From DATFTE01 sp963840665 (GTDB lineage Bacteria; Acidobacteriota; Terriglobia; Terriglobales; Acidobacteriaceae), in the NCBI GenBank assembly GCA_963840665.1, contig CAWIZO010000011.1:496001-560000 (forward strand): DNA of 64,000 nucleotides, in the 5' to 3' direction. The position numbers were made by a program, and so were the translations under genes. Of this stretch, positions 34,301 to 43,117 are shown piece by piece. The notes under the pieces are model-generated. The model was not told the DNA's origin. It ran no database searches and saw only the letters and a list, made by a program, of their open reading frames with translations. Every line of letters starts with the position of its first letter. The stretch's first letter is position 1.

Positions 34301-34612
34301 ATGAAATTAACGCTAGGTGTTTTGTTTTTGCTGTGTGCCAGCGCCGCTTTCGGGCAGGCAGGGGGGGCGTCGGCCCTGAGCGCGCAGCCGATCGTGATCC
34401 AAATGCAGAGTCATCCGGAACACGCGTCTTATACACCCTTGGGACAGGAGCAGTATCTCTCGGAAAAATCGACTTACACCTTTGGCCATGGCGAAAGACC
34501 GCTCTGGGAAGTGGCGCCGGTGAGGACGGAAGTGCCTCTGGGCGACGTAGCTCGCGCTTTGCGCGAAGAGCATCTCAAAGCCCGCAAAGCTGAATTTTTC
34601 CGCGAGAACTAG
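34301..34612 (+). CDS. small secreted protein of unknown function
   Basis: A 103-residue exported protein. The ATG follows GGGGAGG, and a signal peptide (MKLTLGVLFLLCASAAFGQA) is clear. The mature part is short and hydrophilic, with HPEHASYTPLGQEQYLSEKS and an Arg/Glu-rich helix at the end (LGDVARALREEHLKARKAEF). No domain is recognised. It ends five bases before the convergent M1-like gene. Confidence 0.72.
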   Translation: MKLTLGVLFLLCASAAFGQAGGASALSAQPIVIQMQSHPEHASYTPLGQEQYLSEKSTYTFGHGERPLWEVAPVRTEVPLGDVARALREEHLKARKAEFFREN

Positions 34613-34617
34613 CGCGA

Positions 34618-36630
34618 TTAGCCGTTGCTCTTGGGCTGGTCGTAAGCCTTCTGCAGGTATTTTCGTGCTTCTTCGAGCGCGCCCTGGGTGTTGTCGTTGG
34701 TCTGCAACGCCTGGCGGTATTCGTTGGTGGCGCGCTCGCGCTGCCCCGTAAGATCGAAAATCTTCCCCAGCTGGATGTGGCTCCAAACCTCCGTCCAGCG
34801 CGGCTCTCCATCTCCGTTCAAAGACTCGCGGTAGGCGTTGGCAGCGGCCTGGTAGTTCTTCTGTGCGAAGAACACCTCGGCCACGCGATAGTGGGCCAGC
34901 GAACTGTTCTTGTTGACGTCGAGTGCCTTGTTGTACTCGGTAAGGGCTCCCGCCATGTCTCCCTGCTGCACCAGGGCTTGCCCTCGCATGATGGAGGCAC
35001 GCAGCTTGACCTCGGTGGAGTTCTTCAGCACCCGGTCCTCGGGGTCGATGAGCACGCGCCGCGGCTTACCGAACGTTTCGATCGAGAATGGAGAGTTGGT
35101 GCCCACCACGTCGATCCTCTTGATCTCGGTTTTGCCGTCGGTGTCGATCTTTAGCTGTACTGGCATGCGGAAAAGGTCGAGATCCTGAGAAATCTCTCCC
35201 ACCACCCGGAAGCCTTTATTGTTGCCCAAGCGGTAGACCGTGTATTTCGATTTGAATTCCGGAGCGCCCGTCGAATCGAGCCATTGGGAGAAGAACCAGG
35301 TTAACTGATCGCCGTAATTTTTCTCGCAGATCGCTTTGAAATCGTCGAGTGTTGCGGACTTCCCCGCGTACTGTGTGGCGAAAGTCCGCATGGTGCTGTT
35401 AAACTTGGCGTCACCCAACACCCAGCGCAGCATGTGCAGAATCATGGCGCCCTTGTCGGTGACCAGCGACTGAAACTCGGGAGAGAAGATGTCGAGCTTG
35501 CCGGCGCTCGAGAGTGGCACGGTGTCGTAGGCGAGAGCGCCGACCGACATATCTTTTACGGCTTCTTCGAGTCCCGCCGATCCGGCGGCATTTTCCACAT
35601 AAAGAGCTTCTGAGTAGCGGGCGAATCCGTCGGTAATCCACCAGTCATCGCGCGAAGCGGCGCTGACGGAGACACCCCACCACTGATGCGCGATCGTGTT
35701 GGCAAGCAGACGGTAGTTGATTTTTTCGGTGATACCGCGGCTGGCGAGGATGGCCATCTCGGGCGCGTATGCCGAAGGCACGGTGTCGTCAGGAATTTCG
35801 ATGATCTTCAGCGTGGTCGCCGGGGCTGATCCGTAGAGGGTCACGTAGTAAGTGAATTCCTTGACCGCAGTTTCTGCGTACGCCGCGCCCTGATTCTGAT
35901 GGGTGGGCTGAAAGAAGACGTGTAAGTCCACGCCCGCTTCATCGCTTTTGAACTCCTGAAACTGTCCGGCAACGATCGTCCCGGGGAAGCTTGGCTTATC
36001 CCAGGTGAAGCTGAAGGTCTTGAGCGCCGCGCCTCCGGCGGTGCCTTTCTTTGCCGGAGTGTTTGTAACCGTCTCCTTGCCACTACCGATGACCACCAGG
36101 TGAGCGGGGACGGAGATGTTCATGGTCGCGGTGAAGCGGTTCAGACCATAGCCGTTCACCGGGAACCAGCGTCCGGCATAGAGAAGATAGCTGGTGTCAT
36201 CGGTGATGGAAGCGAGCTTCAGCCCTTGGACGGGGCTGTCGTCTCCCGAGTCAAGTTGTCCTTCGTAGTCGAACGTCAGCGACGTGGACGCGTCTTTGGC
36301 CAAGCCGTTCGGCAGGGGTACACGCACGGTGGAATCGGCGGTAACGCGCTCGGCGTTCAGCGGCTTCCCCTTGTCGTCGACCACCTTGGTTACACGCAAA
36401 GCGTTGTGAAGTTCAAAGCTGGCGACGCTCAGATTCTCTAGAGCTGTGAACGTGACCTTGGCATGCGCAGTGATGCTGTGCGAATGCGGTGTGAGTTCGG
36501 CGTCGATCTGATAGTTGTCGACGCGCAGGCGAAGCTTGTCGGCGGCCAGGGCTGGAAGAGCAATAAAAATAAGAAGGAATGCAAGGCAGAGTATGACGAC
36601 CCGACGCTCGCGCCGAGATTGAGAGAGCAT
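34618..36630 (-). CDS. secreted M1-peptidase homologue without catalytic residues, with TPR tail
   Basis: A 670-residue exported protein after an AGGAG site (signal ends near ALPALAADKL). Residues about 30-480 follow the M1 aminopeptidase fold. The zinc motif, normally HExxH-(18)-E, reads NTIAHQWWG here: Asn311 and Thr312 replace the His and the catalytic Glu, His315 is kept, and the third ligand Glu becomes Asp334 in TDGFARY. The substrate-binding GAMEN loop is replaced by APEMA. It should therefore not hydrolyse peptides by the M1 mechanism. The last 130 residues are TPR repeats (LVQQGDMAGALTEYNKALDV). A binding or scaffold role outside the cytoplasm is inferred. Confidence 0.88.
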   Translation of the reverse strand: MLSQSRRERRVVILCLAFLLIFIALPALAADKLRLRVDNYQIDAELTPHSHSITAHAKVTFTALENLSVASFELHNALRVTKVVDDKGKPLNAERVTADSTVRVPLPNGLAKDASTSLTFDYEGQLDSGDDSPVQGLKLASITDDTSYLLYAGRWFPVNGYGLNRFTATMNISVPAHLVVIGSGKETVTNTPAKKGTAGGAALKTFSFTWDKPSFPGTIVAGQFQEFKSDEAGVDLHVFFQPTHQNQGAAYAETAVKEFTYYVTLYGSAPATTLKIIEIPDDTVPSAYAPEMAILASRGITEKINYRLLANTIAHQWWGVSVSAASRDDWWITDGFARYSEALYVENAAGSAGLEEAVKDMSVGALAYDTVPLSSAGKLDIFSPEFQSLVTDKGAMILHMLRWVLGDAKFNSTMRTFATQYAGKSATLDDFKAICEKNYGDQLTWFFSQWLDSTGAPEFKSKYTVYRLGNNKGFRVVGEISQDLDLFRMPVQLKIDTDGKTEIKRIDVVGTNSPFSIETFGKPRRVLIDPEDRVLKNSTEVKLRASIMRGQALVQQGDMAGALTEYNKALDVNKNSSLAHYRVAEVFFAQKNYQAAANAYRESLNGDGEPRWTEVWSHIQLGKIFDLTGQRERATNEYRQALQTNDNTQGALEEARKYLQKAYDQPKSNG

Positions 36631-36766
36631 CAAAAAACGTCTCCTGGACTCACGATGAACCGTATGATGAAGATTGTTACGCAAAAGATGCTGCAAGGAC
36701 AAGGTTTAGACAATTTCTTAACTTTCGGCGAGCCTGAATAGGAACCGGCCTTCCCCCGCGTGCCAT

Positions 36767-37918
36767 CTACCGGGCAACCCGCTCCGCGGCGCGGTGCAGC
36801 AGGGCGAGAACGGCGTCAGCAGCCCGTTCCGCGGGATGCAGATGATCGCGATCAGGACCGCGAAGCAGCGTCTTTACGCGGGCCAAGCCGTCAATCATCT
36901 TATCCCGCGCGGGACCGAAGGGCAGGACTTCGCCAAGCCGGGCGACCACTTTTTCCGCCGTGAAGTTCTGCTGAATTAGTTCAGGGACGATTTCTCCTCC
37001 AGCAATCAGGTTGACCATCGCGAAATAAGGAACCTTGATGCGAGGCTTGCCCAGCAGATAAGTCAGAGTCGAGACCCGATAGACCATGACGAAGGGAGTC
37101 GACATCATGGCCGCTTCGACCGTGGCCGTTCCGCTGGCAATAATTCCGCCGCGCGAATGCGCGAGCGCGGGGAGCGCGTCGTTGACCAACCGGATAGGCA
37201 GGGGACGAGCGATCAGGCTCTTCAAGAACGCGCGATCGAGAGTTGGTGCGACGGGGAGCAGGAATTCGTAGCTCCATCCCAGGTTCTTGGCCGACTCCAG
37301 AATCGTCGGCAGGTTCATGCGGACTTCCTTCACGCGGCTGCCGGGCATGAGCGTGATCCACGGTTTCGATTCGTCCAGTTGATTTTCCCGCGCGAAGTCA
37401 GCGCGCTGAATGATGGGAGCGGGAAGGTCGGCGAGAGGATGTCCTACGAACGTGGCATCGACCCCGCGCTCGCGATAGAACTGCTCTTCGAACGGAAAGA
37501 TCACCAGGGCTTTGTCGACATACTTGCGCAGAAGTTTGACGCGCCCCTGGCGCCATGCCCAGAACTGCGGGCACACGTAATAGACGACCGGGATGCCGCG
37601 CTTCTTCATCTGCCGCGCGACTCGCCAGTTGAATGCGGGAGAGTCGATCACAATCGCAAGATCGGGACGGCGGCGGTCAGCTTCCGCGATCAGGTGATGG
37701 AACAATCCATAAATCTTGGGGAGGTGGCTGAGGATCTCGGAGATGCCGACGACGGCAAGGTCTTTCGAGTCAACGACCGTGTCACATCCGGCGGCGCGCA
37801 TGCGCTCGCTTCCCACACCGAAGAATTCGAGCGACGGATCCTGGCGCCGCAGCGCTTGGATGAGCTGCGCGCCATACATTTCTCCCGAAGCCTCTCCGGC
37901 CGAGATGAGGATGCGCAC
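36767..37918 (-). CDS. lpxB: lipid-A-disaccharide synthase
   Basis: A glycosyltransferase (GT19) that joins UDP-2,3-diacylglucosamine and lipid X into the lipid A disaccharide at the inner membrane. The N-terminus RILISAGEASGEMYGAQLI, then PDLAIVIDSPAFNW, YYVCPQFWAWRQGR and GHPLADL are family signatures. The C-terminal part has LMPGSRVKEV and GTATVEAAMMSTPFVMVYR. At 383 residues it is full length. It shows that the organism makes LPS, consistent with lptE at 57 kb. The DUF4184 gene lies 16 bases upstream on the same strand. Confidence 0.97.
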   Translation of the reverse strand: MRILISAGEASGEMYGAQLIQALRRQDPSLEFFGVGSERMRAAGCDTVVDSKDLAVVGISEILSHLPKIYGLFHHLIAEADRRRPDLAIVIDSPAFNWRVARQMKKRGIPVVYYVCPQFWAWRQGRVKLLRKYVDKALVIFPFEEQFYRERGVDATFVGHPLADLPAPIIQRADFARENQLDESKPWITLMPGSRVKEVRMNLPTILESAKNLGWSYEFLLPVAPTLDRAFLKSLIARPLPIRLVNDALPALAHSRGGIIASGTATVEAAMMSTPFVMVYRVSTLTYLLGKPRIKVPYFAMVNLIAGGEIVPELIQQNFTAEKVVARLGEVLPFGPARDKMIDGLARVKTLLRGPDRDHLHPAERAADAVLALLHRAAERVAR

Positions 37919-37934
37919 GGGGGTATTGTAATGG

Positions 37935-38699
37935 CTAGGCGGATCGGCGCGCCGTAACCATTCCCCACAGCACGAATTGCCACCACAGTAGAGCGATCAA
38001 GGTCACCACGAGCACTCCACTGAATCGCGCAATTGAGATTTGCTGTGTCGGAAGACCAACAACGAATGCGGCCCATGCGGCTGCTCCCGCGATGGCGACC
38101 AAGAGTATGACTGCAAGTGTAACGACCTCCATGCGAGCAGGGCCGACACTTGGTTCGTGGGCCGGTTCGGTGTTTCGATACCAGTGCGCCACCCAGAGGA
38201 CGAGAGCCACCATTCCTACAAGCGTGCTGCCATGCTGGAGAATTTTGTAGAGCGGGATCGGGCCGAACGGCAGCCCGGTCACCTTCTCTTGAAGCAGCGG
38301 CCATCGGCGATAGAGCCAGGTATTGCGATGGGTGAAGGAATCCCAGAGCAAGTGCGTGGCGATGCCCACCAGCAAAGAAAAGACGATCCATCCAAAGCGT
38401 GCGACTCCACCGAAGCGAAATCTGCCTGAGTAAGGCGACAGCCTGCGTTGAAAGCCTTCGGGAAGTATCGCGACGACTGGCCGTTTGACGAACCCGTGGA
38501 AGAGCCAGAGCGTCAGCAGGGCGAGAGGCAAAGTCAGGAGGAAGGTCCCGGGCAAGGTGTGTCCGTAGCCGTCGCTGGGGGAGAGTCGCGCGAAGTATTC
38601 AAGATCAGGGGCAAAGGTGCCAACGACTAATGCTGAGGGGATAACCTTCATGCGTCGCAAGGGAAGGGCTGCGGCGGCGTGGGATACGGTGAAGGGCAT
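37935..38699 (-). CDS. DUF4184-family membrane protein
   Basis: A 254-residue inner-membrane protein with about six hydrophobic helices. The opening MPFTVSHAAAALPL and VVGTFAPDLEYF, then HLLWDSFTHRNTW and LPLYKILQHGSTL-type stretches, carry the conserved His and Asp residues of DUF4184 proteins. These resemble membrane metal-dependent hydrolases, but no reaction has been fixed for the family. It may share an operon with lpxB. Confidence 0.85.
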   Translation of the reverse strand: MPFTVSHAAAALPLRRMKVIPSALVVGTFAPDLEYFARLSPSDGYGHTLPGTFLLTLPLALLTLWLFHGFVKRPVVAILPEGFQRRLSPYSGRFRFGGVARFGWIVFSLLVGIATHLLWDSFTHRNTWLYRRWPLLQEKVTGLPFGPIPLYKILQHGSTLVGMVALVLWVAHWYRNTEPAHEPSVGPARMEVVTLAVILLVAIAGAAAWAAFVVGLPTQQISIARFSGVLVVTLIALLWWQFVLWGMVTARRSA

Positions 38700-38795
38700 G
38701 CACTGCGATTATGGAGCAAGTCCGCTCGGACGGCGAGAGCGGATGAGAGTCAGGGGGCGAGCCCGGCCGTAAATCGAGTATTTTCGATTCGCAGA

Positions 38796-40283
38796 CTATG
38801 CCGCTCGACTCTCGCCTGTGCTTTTTGTTTGGCGCTCCAGAAGTGAACGGATTGTCGACAAGGCCCCGGCATCGTCGCGACTGGACGCAGAATACGCGAT
38901 GTAGCCATCCGGTCTCACAAGGACATTGCGATGGGTTGGTATCACTCGCAGTTCGAGAGTGTCGGTGAAGGAGGCAGCCAGTTGTTCCGCGGCCTGCTTT
39001 GATGATGAGTGTGCATCGTCATCGAGCAGAAGAAGGAAGCGGCTACGGATGCCGTCTCCGCCACGTAGCGTCTCGTCGAAGTATCTCTCGCCCGCACCCT
39101 CAACAATCGGACTTCCGCTGTATGCGACCCCGAGTTCAGAGAGTCTCCGTACAAAGGCATGCTGAAAAGGAGCTAGTCGCGAAACCATGGGGATGACAGC
39201 ATCGCGCAAAGTCTGCGCCAGTTTGCTCGGAGTTCCCAGCGCCTTGGTCAGGAAATCGGTAGTTTCGATCACTTGCTTGATCACCGGGCGGCGTTCGGCG
39301 GTGTAGCTCTGGAGCAATTCTTCATTGCCATGGCCGTGCAAGACGAGGTCCAGTTTCCAAACCAGATTCCAAACGTCGTGCAGGCCGGTGTTCATGCCCT
39401 GGCCGCCAAACGGACTATGAATGTGAGCAGCATCGCCGGCAATGAAGATTCGCCCCACGCGCATTTGCTTCGCTTGGCGGTGATGAATACGAAAATAGGT
39501 GCTCCAGTGCATAGCGCGAACTTCGATGCCGCTGGGCGCGCGTTGCGCGAGAACACTTCGGACCAAATCAAGAGAAGGAGCGTCTCCTTCGCTTTTGTCG
39601 ACGACCGCGACGATCCGGCGGCGGGTGGCGCTCATCGGAAAGATGGCGACCGGTCCTAATTCGCTGGGGCATAGCTGCATTTGATCAACAGGCAGCGTTT
39701 CGTTCGTCTCGACGTCCGCCAGGATGTACGAATCCTCGTATTCGGCTCCCTCAAACGGCAGGTTCAGTAAATGACGGACGGCGCTGTGGGCGCCATCGCA
39801 ACCAACGACGAAACGCGCTCTGAGCGTGATGCGGCCGCCTTTGCGCTCTAGCGTGACTTTTACTGCCTCGTCCTCCTCGGTAGCCGAGACGAATGTGGTT
39901 TCGTATTCGACATCTCCGCCTCTACGGCGCAATTGTTCCAGCAGCAGGTTCTCCGTCACATCCTGAGGAACCATCGCTACAAACGGATAAGGGGTTTCTT
40001 CAGGTGCGAAGTGCATGTTGGCAAGGGTACGTTCGTGGGAAACTATTGTTACCCACGTGACACGGTTCGCCTTTTCCAGGAACGGATCACTGACCCCGGC
40101 CATATCGAAAATTTCAAGCGTCCGAGGGAAGATTGCGAGCGCTTTCGAATGCTCGGATTGCGTGGAGCGCGTCTCAATAATTCGATATTGCAAGCCTCGG
40201 CGGGCGCACTCATTGGCCAGGAATAAGCCCACCGGCCCCGCGCCAACTATCAAGACATCGATATCAGTCGCCGTATTTGGCAC
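38796..40283 (-). CDS. FAD-dependent aromatic monooxygenase (UbiH/PheA-TfdB class)
   Basis: A 495-residue group A flavoprotein hydroxylase. The ADP-binding motif VLIVGAGPVGLFLANECARR stands at the N-terminus, followed by GCDGAHSAVRHLL (DG motif) and GRIFIAGDAAHIHSPFGGQG (GD motif). The length fits PheA/TfdB-type hydroxylases that use NAD(P)H and oxygen to hydroxylate phenols or polyketides. The substrate cannot be told from the sequence, and no degradation or biosynthesis genes are next to it. Confidence 0.88.
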   Translation of the reverse strand: MPNTATDIDVLIVGAGPVGLFLANECARRGLQYRIIETRSTQSEHSKALAIFPRTLEIFDMAGVSDPFLEKANRVTWVTIVSHERTLANMHFAPEETPYPFVAMVPQDVTENLLLEQLRRRGGDVEYETTFVSATEEDEAVKVTLERKGGRITLRARFVVGCDGAHSAVRHLLNLPFEGAEYEDSYILADVETNETLPVDQMQLCPSELGPVAIFPMSATRRRIVAVVDKSEGDAPSLDLVRSVLAQRAPSGIEVRAMHWSTYFRIHHRQAKQMRVGRIFIAGDAAHIHSPFGGQGMNTGLHDVWNLVWKLDLVLHGHGNEELLQSYTAERRPVIKQVIETTDFLTKALGTPSKLAQTLRDAVIPMVSRLAPFQHAFVRRLSELGVAYSGSPIVEGAGERYFDETLRGGDGIRSRFLLLLDDDAHSSSKQAAEQLAASFTDTLELRVIPTHRNVLVRPDGYIAYSASSRDDAGALSTIRSLLERQTKSTGESRAA

Positions 40284-40400
40284 GGTTCAATTCCTCGCGT
40301 CCGTGGTTTGCCTTCCCTATTTTCGATCAGTTTGCTGAAGGCGTGGATTCAGAGAATCAGCGTCTCTTATAAAGAGCGCGAATGAAATGCGCGTACCTCA

Positions 40401-40452
40401 GGGGCTAAAGCCCAATTTGTATGAAGAGTAAACGGCACGGCTGAAGCCGTGC
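40401..40452. repeat. pair of REP-like hairpins
   Basis: Two small palindromes: GGGCTAAAGCCC (40402-40413) and GCACGGCTGAAGCCGTGC (40435-40452). Both have a GGCT..AGCC core, spaced by about 21 bases. They lie in the gap between the MsbA-like exporter gene's end and the monooxygenase's start, both minus strand. Confidence 0.75.
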
Positions 40453-40509
40453 ACTTCCCAAAGCAACGCCGTTCCGGAAGTGACGCCCTCCGCAAACGGG
40501 TGCATAAGC

Positions 40510-42432
40510 TTAGTCGTCCGCGCTGGCGGTGGCTTGGGGGACTCCGCTTGGCACTTCCTGATCTTTGTATTGCAGTTGATAGAGTTTGTAGTAGATGCCG
40601 CGGTTGGCGAGTAACTGTTGGTGGGTGCCCATCTCGCGGACCTGTCCTTTGTGCATCACGATGATCTTGTCGGCGCGCTGCACCGTCGAGAGGCGGTGGG
40701 CGATGATCACCGAGGTGCGTCCTTCGACCATGCGGTCGAGGGCGGCGCGGACGCGGAATTCGGTTTCAGTATCGACGCTGGACGTGGCTTCGTCGAGGAT
40801 GAGAATCTTGGGATTGTGTGCCAACGCGCGGGCGAATGAGATGAGTTGCTTCTGCCCGGTTGAAAGCGTGCTGCCGCGCTCGTGCACTTCTTCTTTGAAT
40901 CCCTTGGGCAGGCTGCGGATGAAGTCGGCGAGATTTACGTCTTCGGCGGCTTTTTCCACGTCTTCATCTTCGATCCACTTAGTGCCCAGGCGGATGTTGC
41001 CTTCAACCGTGCCGGTGAAGAGGAACGGGTCTTGCAAGACCACTCCGAAGCGGCGGCGGAGGTCATCGAGGTCCATGTCTTTGAGGTCGATGCCGTCCAT
41101 CTTGATGGCGCCTTTTTGCACGTCGTAGAAGCGCATGAGCAGGGAGATGATCGTCGTCTTGCCGGCGCCGGTGTGGCCGACGATGGCGACGGTTTCGCCC
41201 GGCTCGATGGCGAAGTTGACATCGCGGAGGACCCAGTCGGGACCGGGCGAGCTTGCCTTTTCCGGGCGGCCGAGGACGGCTGCCTCTACTTGGGCATCCT
41301 TTGCGTCCGGATTTCTATAAGAGAACCAGACCTTGTCGAATTCAATGCGCCCGGCGCCTTCGGGTTTCTTGGTGATTGCGGGCGAGGTGATTTCGACCGA
41401 GGCATCGAGCAGTTTGAAGACACGCTCGCTCGAAGCCATGGCCGATTGCAGGATGTTGTACTTCTCGCTGAAATCCTGAATGGGGCGGAAAAAGCGCTGT
41501 GCGTACTGAATGAAAGCCGCCAGTACGCCGATGCTGGTGGTGTGGCGGATGACGTCGTTGCCACCGAACCAGATGACGCTGGCGATGGCGACCGCCGACA
41601 GAATTTCGACCACGGGGTAATAAACCGCGTGGGCCATGATCGCGTCTTTGAACGCATCCATGTGGGTTTCGTTGACCTTGGAGAATTCGTCGTAGGCACG
41701 CTTCTCACGGTTGAATAGCTGCAGCACGACCATGCCGCTGACATGCTCTTGTAAGTAAGCGTTGATGCGCGCGATGGCCACGCGGATGCGGCGGTAGGAG
41801 TCGCGGACCTTGTCGCGGAAGATCTTGGTCGCGTAAGCGATTAAAGGCAAGACCGCGAACGTAATCAGCGCCAGCTTGGCGTTCATCCTTAGCATGATCG
41901 CGATGATCCCCGCGAGGACGAAGACGTCTTCGAAGATCGAGACTACGCCGGAGGTGAACATTTCATTGAGCGCGTCGACGTCGGTGGTGACGCGAGTGAC
42001 CAGGCGTCCTACGGGGTTTTTGTCGTAGAAACCGACGTGCAGGCGTTGCAGGTGGCGGAAGATCTGGCTGCGCAGGTCGAACATGACTTTCTGCCCGGTC
42101 CACTGCATGAAGTACGTTTGCAGGTATTCGAGCAGGAAACTGAAGAGCATGAGCCCAACGTAGAGCGCGGCAATCTGTGCTATGCCGACCAGAGCGTCAC
42201 TGCTGAGGAAACGGTCGAGAGGCGTGTGCAAGCCCTTGACCGGAGCGAGGTAGCGGTCGATGACAAGACGAGTGAGGTAAGGGCCGAGGACGTCGGCCCC
42301 AACTTTCAGGAAGATGGCAGCCAAAGCAATGGACGTCTGCCACTTGTAGGGCTTCAAATACCGAAGCAACCGCTTCATAAGCCGGCTGTCGTAGGCTTTT
42401 CCGAGTACTTCCTCTTCCTGGTGAGCGGCCAT
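40510..42432 (-). CDS. MsbA-like ABC exporter, fused permease and ATPase
   Basis: A 640-residue half-transporter that works as a homo- or heterodimer in the inner membrane. The first 330 residues form six transmembrane helices (type IV exporter fold). The ATPase has Walker A GHTGAGKTT, Q-loop VVLQDPFLFTGTV, signature LSTGQKQLISFARALA, Walker B ILILDEATSSVD and the His in IIAHRLSTV. The signature Leu-Ser-Thr-Gly replaces Leu-Ser-Gly-Gly, as in the MlaF-type ATPase at 12 kb. Lipid A or drug export is possible; the substrate is not determined. Confidence 0.92.
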   Translation of the reverse strand: MAAHQEEEVLGKAYDSRLMKRLLRYLKPYKWQTSIALAAIFLKVGADVLGPYLTRLVIDRYLAPVKGLHTPLDRFLSSDALVGIAQIAALYVGLMLFSFLLEYLQTYFMQWTGQKVMFDLRSQIFRHLQRLHVGFYDKNPVGRLVTRVTTDVDALNEMFTSGVVSIFEDVFVLAGIIAIMLRMNAKLALITFAVLPLIAYATKIFRDKVRDSYRRIRVAIARINAYLQEHVSGMVVLQLFNREKRAYDEFSKVNETHMDAFKDAIMAHAVYYPVVEILSAVAIASVIWFGGNDVIRHTTSIGVLAAFIQYAQRFFRPIQDFSEKYNILQSAMASSERVFKLLDASVEITSPAITKKPEGAGRIEFDKVWFSYRNPDAKDAQVEAAVLGRPEKASSPGPDWVLRDVNFAIEPGETVAIVGHTGAGKTTIISLLMRFYDVQKGAIKMDGIDLKDMDLDDLRRRFGVVLQDPFLFTGTVEGNIRLGTKWIEDEDVEKAAEDVNLADFIRSLPKGFKEEVHERGSTLSTGQKQLISFARALAHNPKILILDEATSSVDTETEFRVRAALDRMVEGRTSVIIAHRLSTVQRADKIIVMHKGQVREMGTHQQLLANRGIYYKLYQLQYKDQEVPSGVPQATASADD

Positions 42433-42533
42433 TCGTCAACTAAAAGATTACCTTAAATAGATGGGGATGGCAGGGTGCCGGATGGAAAAGGTTTTAGGGC
42501 TGAGCGCACAGTGTCGGAGTCTCAAGCGGACTG

Positions 42534-43076
42534 TTAGTCCGTGCGTGTCTTAAGTTCCAACTGGCTGGCGGTCAGGCAGTTGTTGCGACCGGATTCTTCG
42601 CTCCGCTTCTGGTGCGGACCTTTCAGCACTCGGTTATTCCATTTCCGAAACTGGTCGAGCAGGGAACGATTGCGATCGCTGCTTTCTCCAGAAAGGAAGC
42701 GCAGGGTCATCCAGTGCTGGTTCCGAGGCACGCTGAGCGCTACCTCATCGAGGCCGGTCGGGAGCAGGCTGGAGGAGACGGCTTCGGGCAGCAAGTGGAC
42801 GAAGTGATCATCATTGAGCAGTGCATGCAGCGTGGCCAGATCATCCGGGGTCAGCGTGCCTTCGAAGACGTCGACGTTTTTGCGGTGAGTTCGTTCTAGA
42901 TGGAACTGGCCGTCCTTTTGGACGATGACGCAACTGGCGTCGGAGCCTTCGAAACGCGCCATGCGAAAAATGAAGTTGGCGGTGGTGTCGGAGGGAGTCC
43001 GCTGGCTCAGTGCGGGAACAAGCAGCAGGAGAAGTGCGAGGCCCGCGAAAATGGGACAGTTAGTCACAGGCCGCAA
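42534..43076 (-). CDS. secreted protein of unknown function
   Basis: A 180-residue protein starting at a TTG (or a GTG at 43067) with a hydrophobic leader (CPIFAGLALLLLLVPALS). The mature part is a mixed alpha-beta domain (FRMARFEGSDASCVIVQKDG, then GTLTPDDLATLHALLNDDHF) and a basic tail. No family is recognised. It is divergent from hemW, with starts only about 40 bases apart. Confidence 0.62.
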   Translation of the reverse strand: MRPVTNCPIFAGLALLLLLVPALSQRTPSDTTANFIFRMARFEGSDASCVIVQKDGQFHLERTHRKNVDVFEGTLTPDDLATLHALLNDDHFVHLLPEAVSSSLLPTGLDEVALSVPRNQHWMTLRFLSGESSDRNRSLLDQFRKWNNRVLKGPHQKRSEESGRNNCLTASQLELKTRTD

Positions 43077-43117
43077 TTATGCCATTCCGCGGCGGCAGGT
43101 TAGGATTGATCAAAGAA

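Noticed and set aside
34618..36630. Annotation as an active M1 aminopeptidase
   Set aside because: The catalytic Glu and first zinc His are replaced by Thr and Asn, so only the fold can be claimed.
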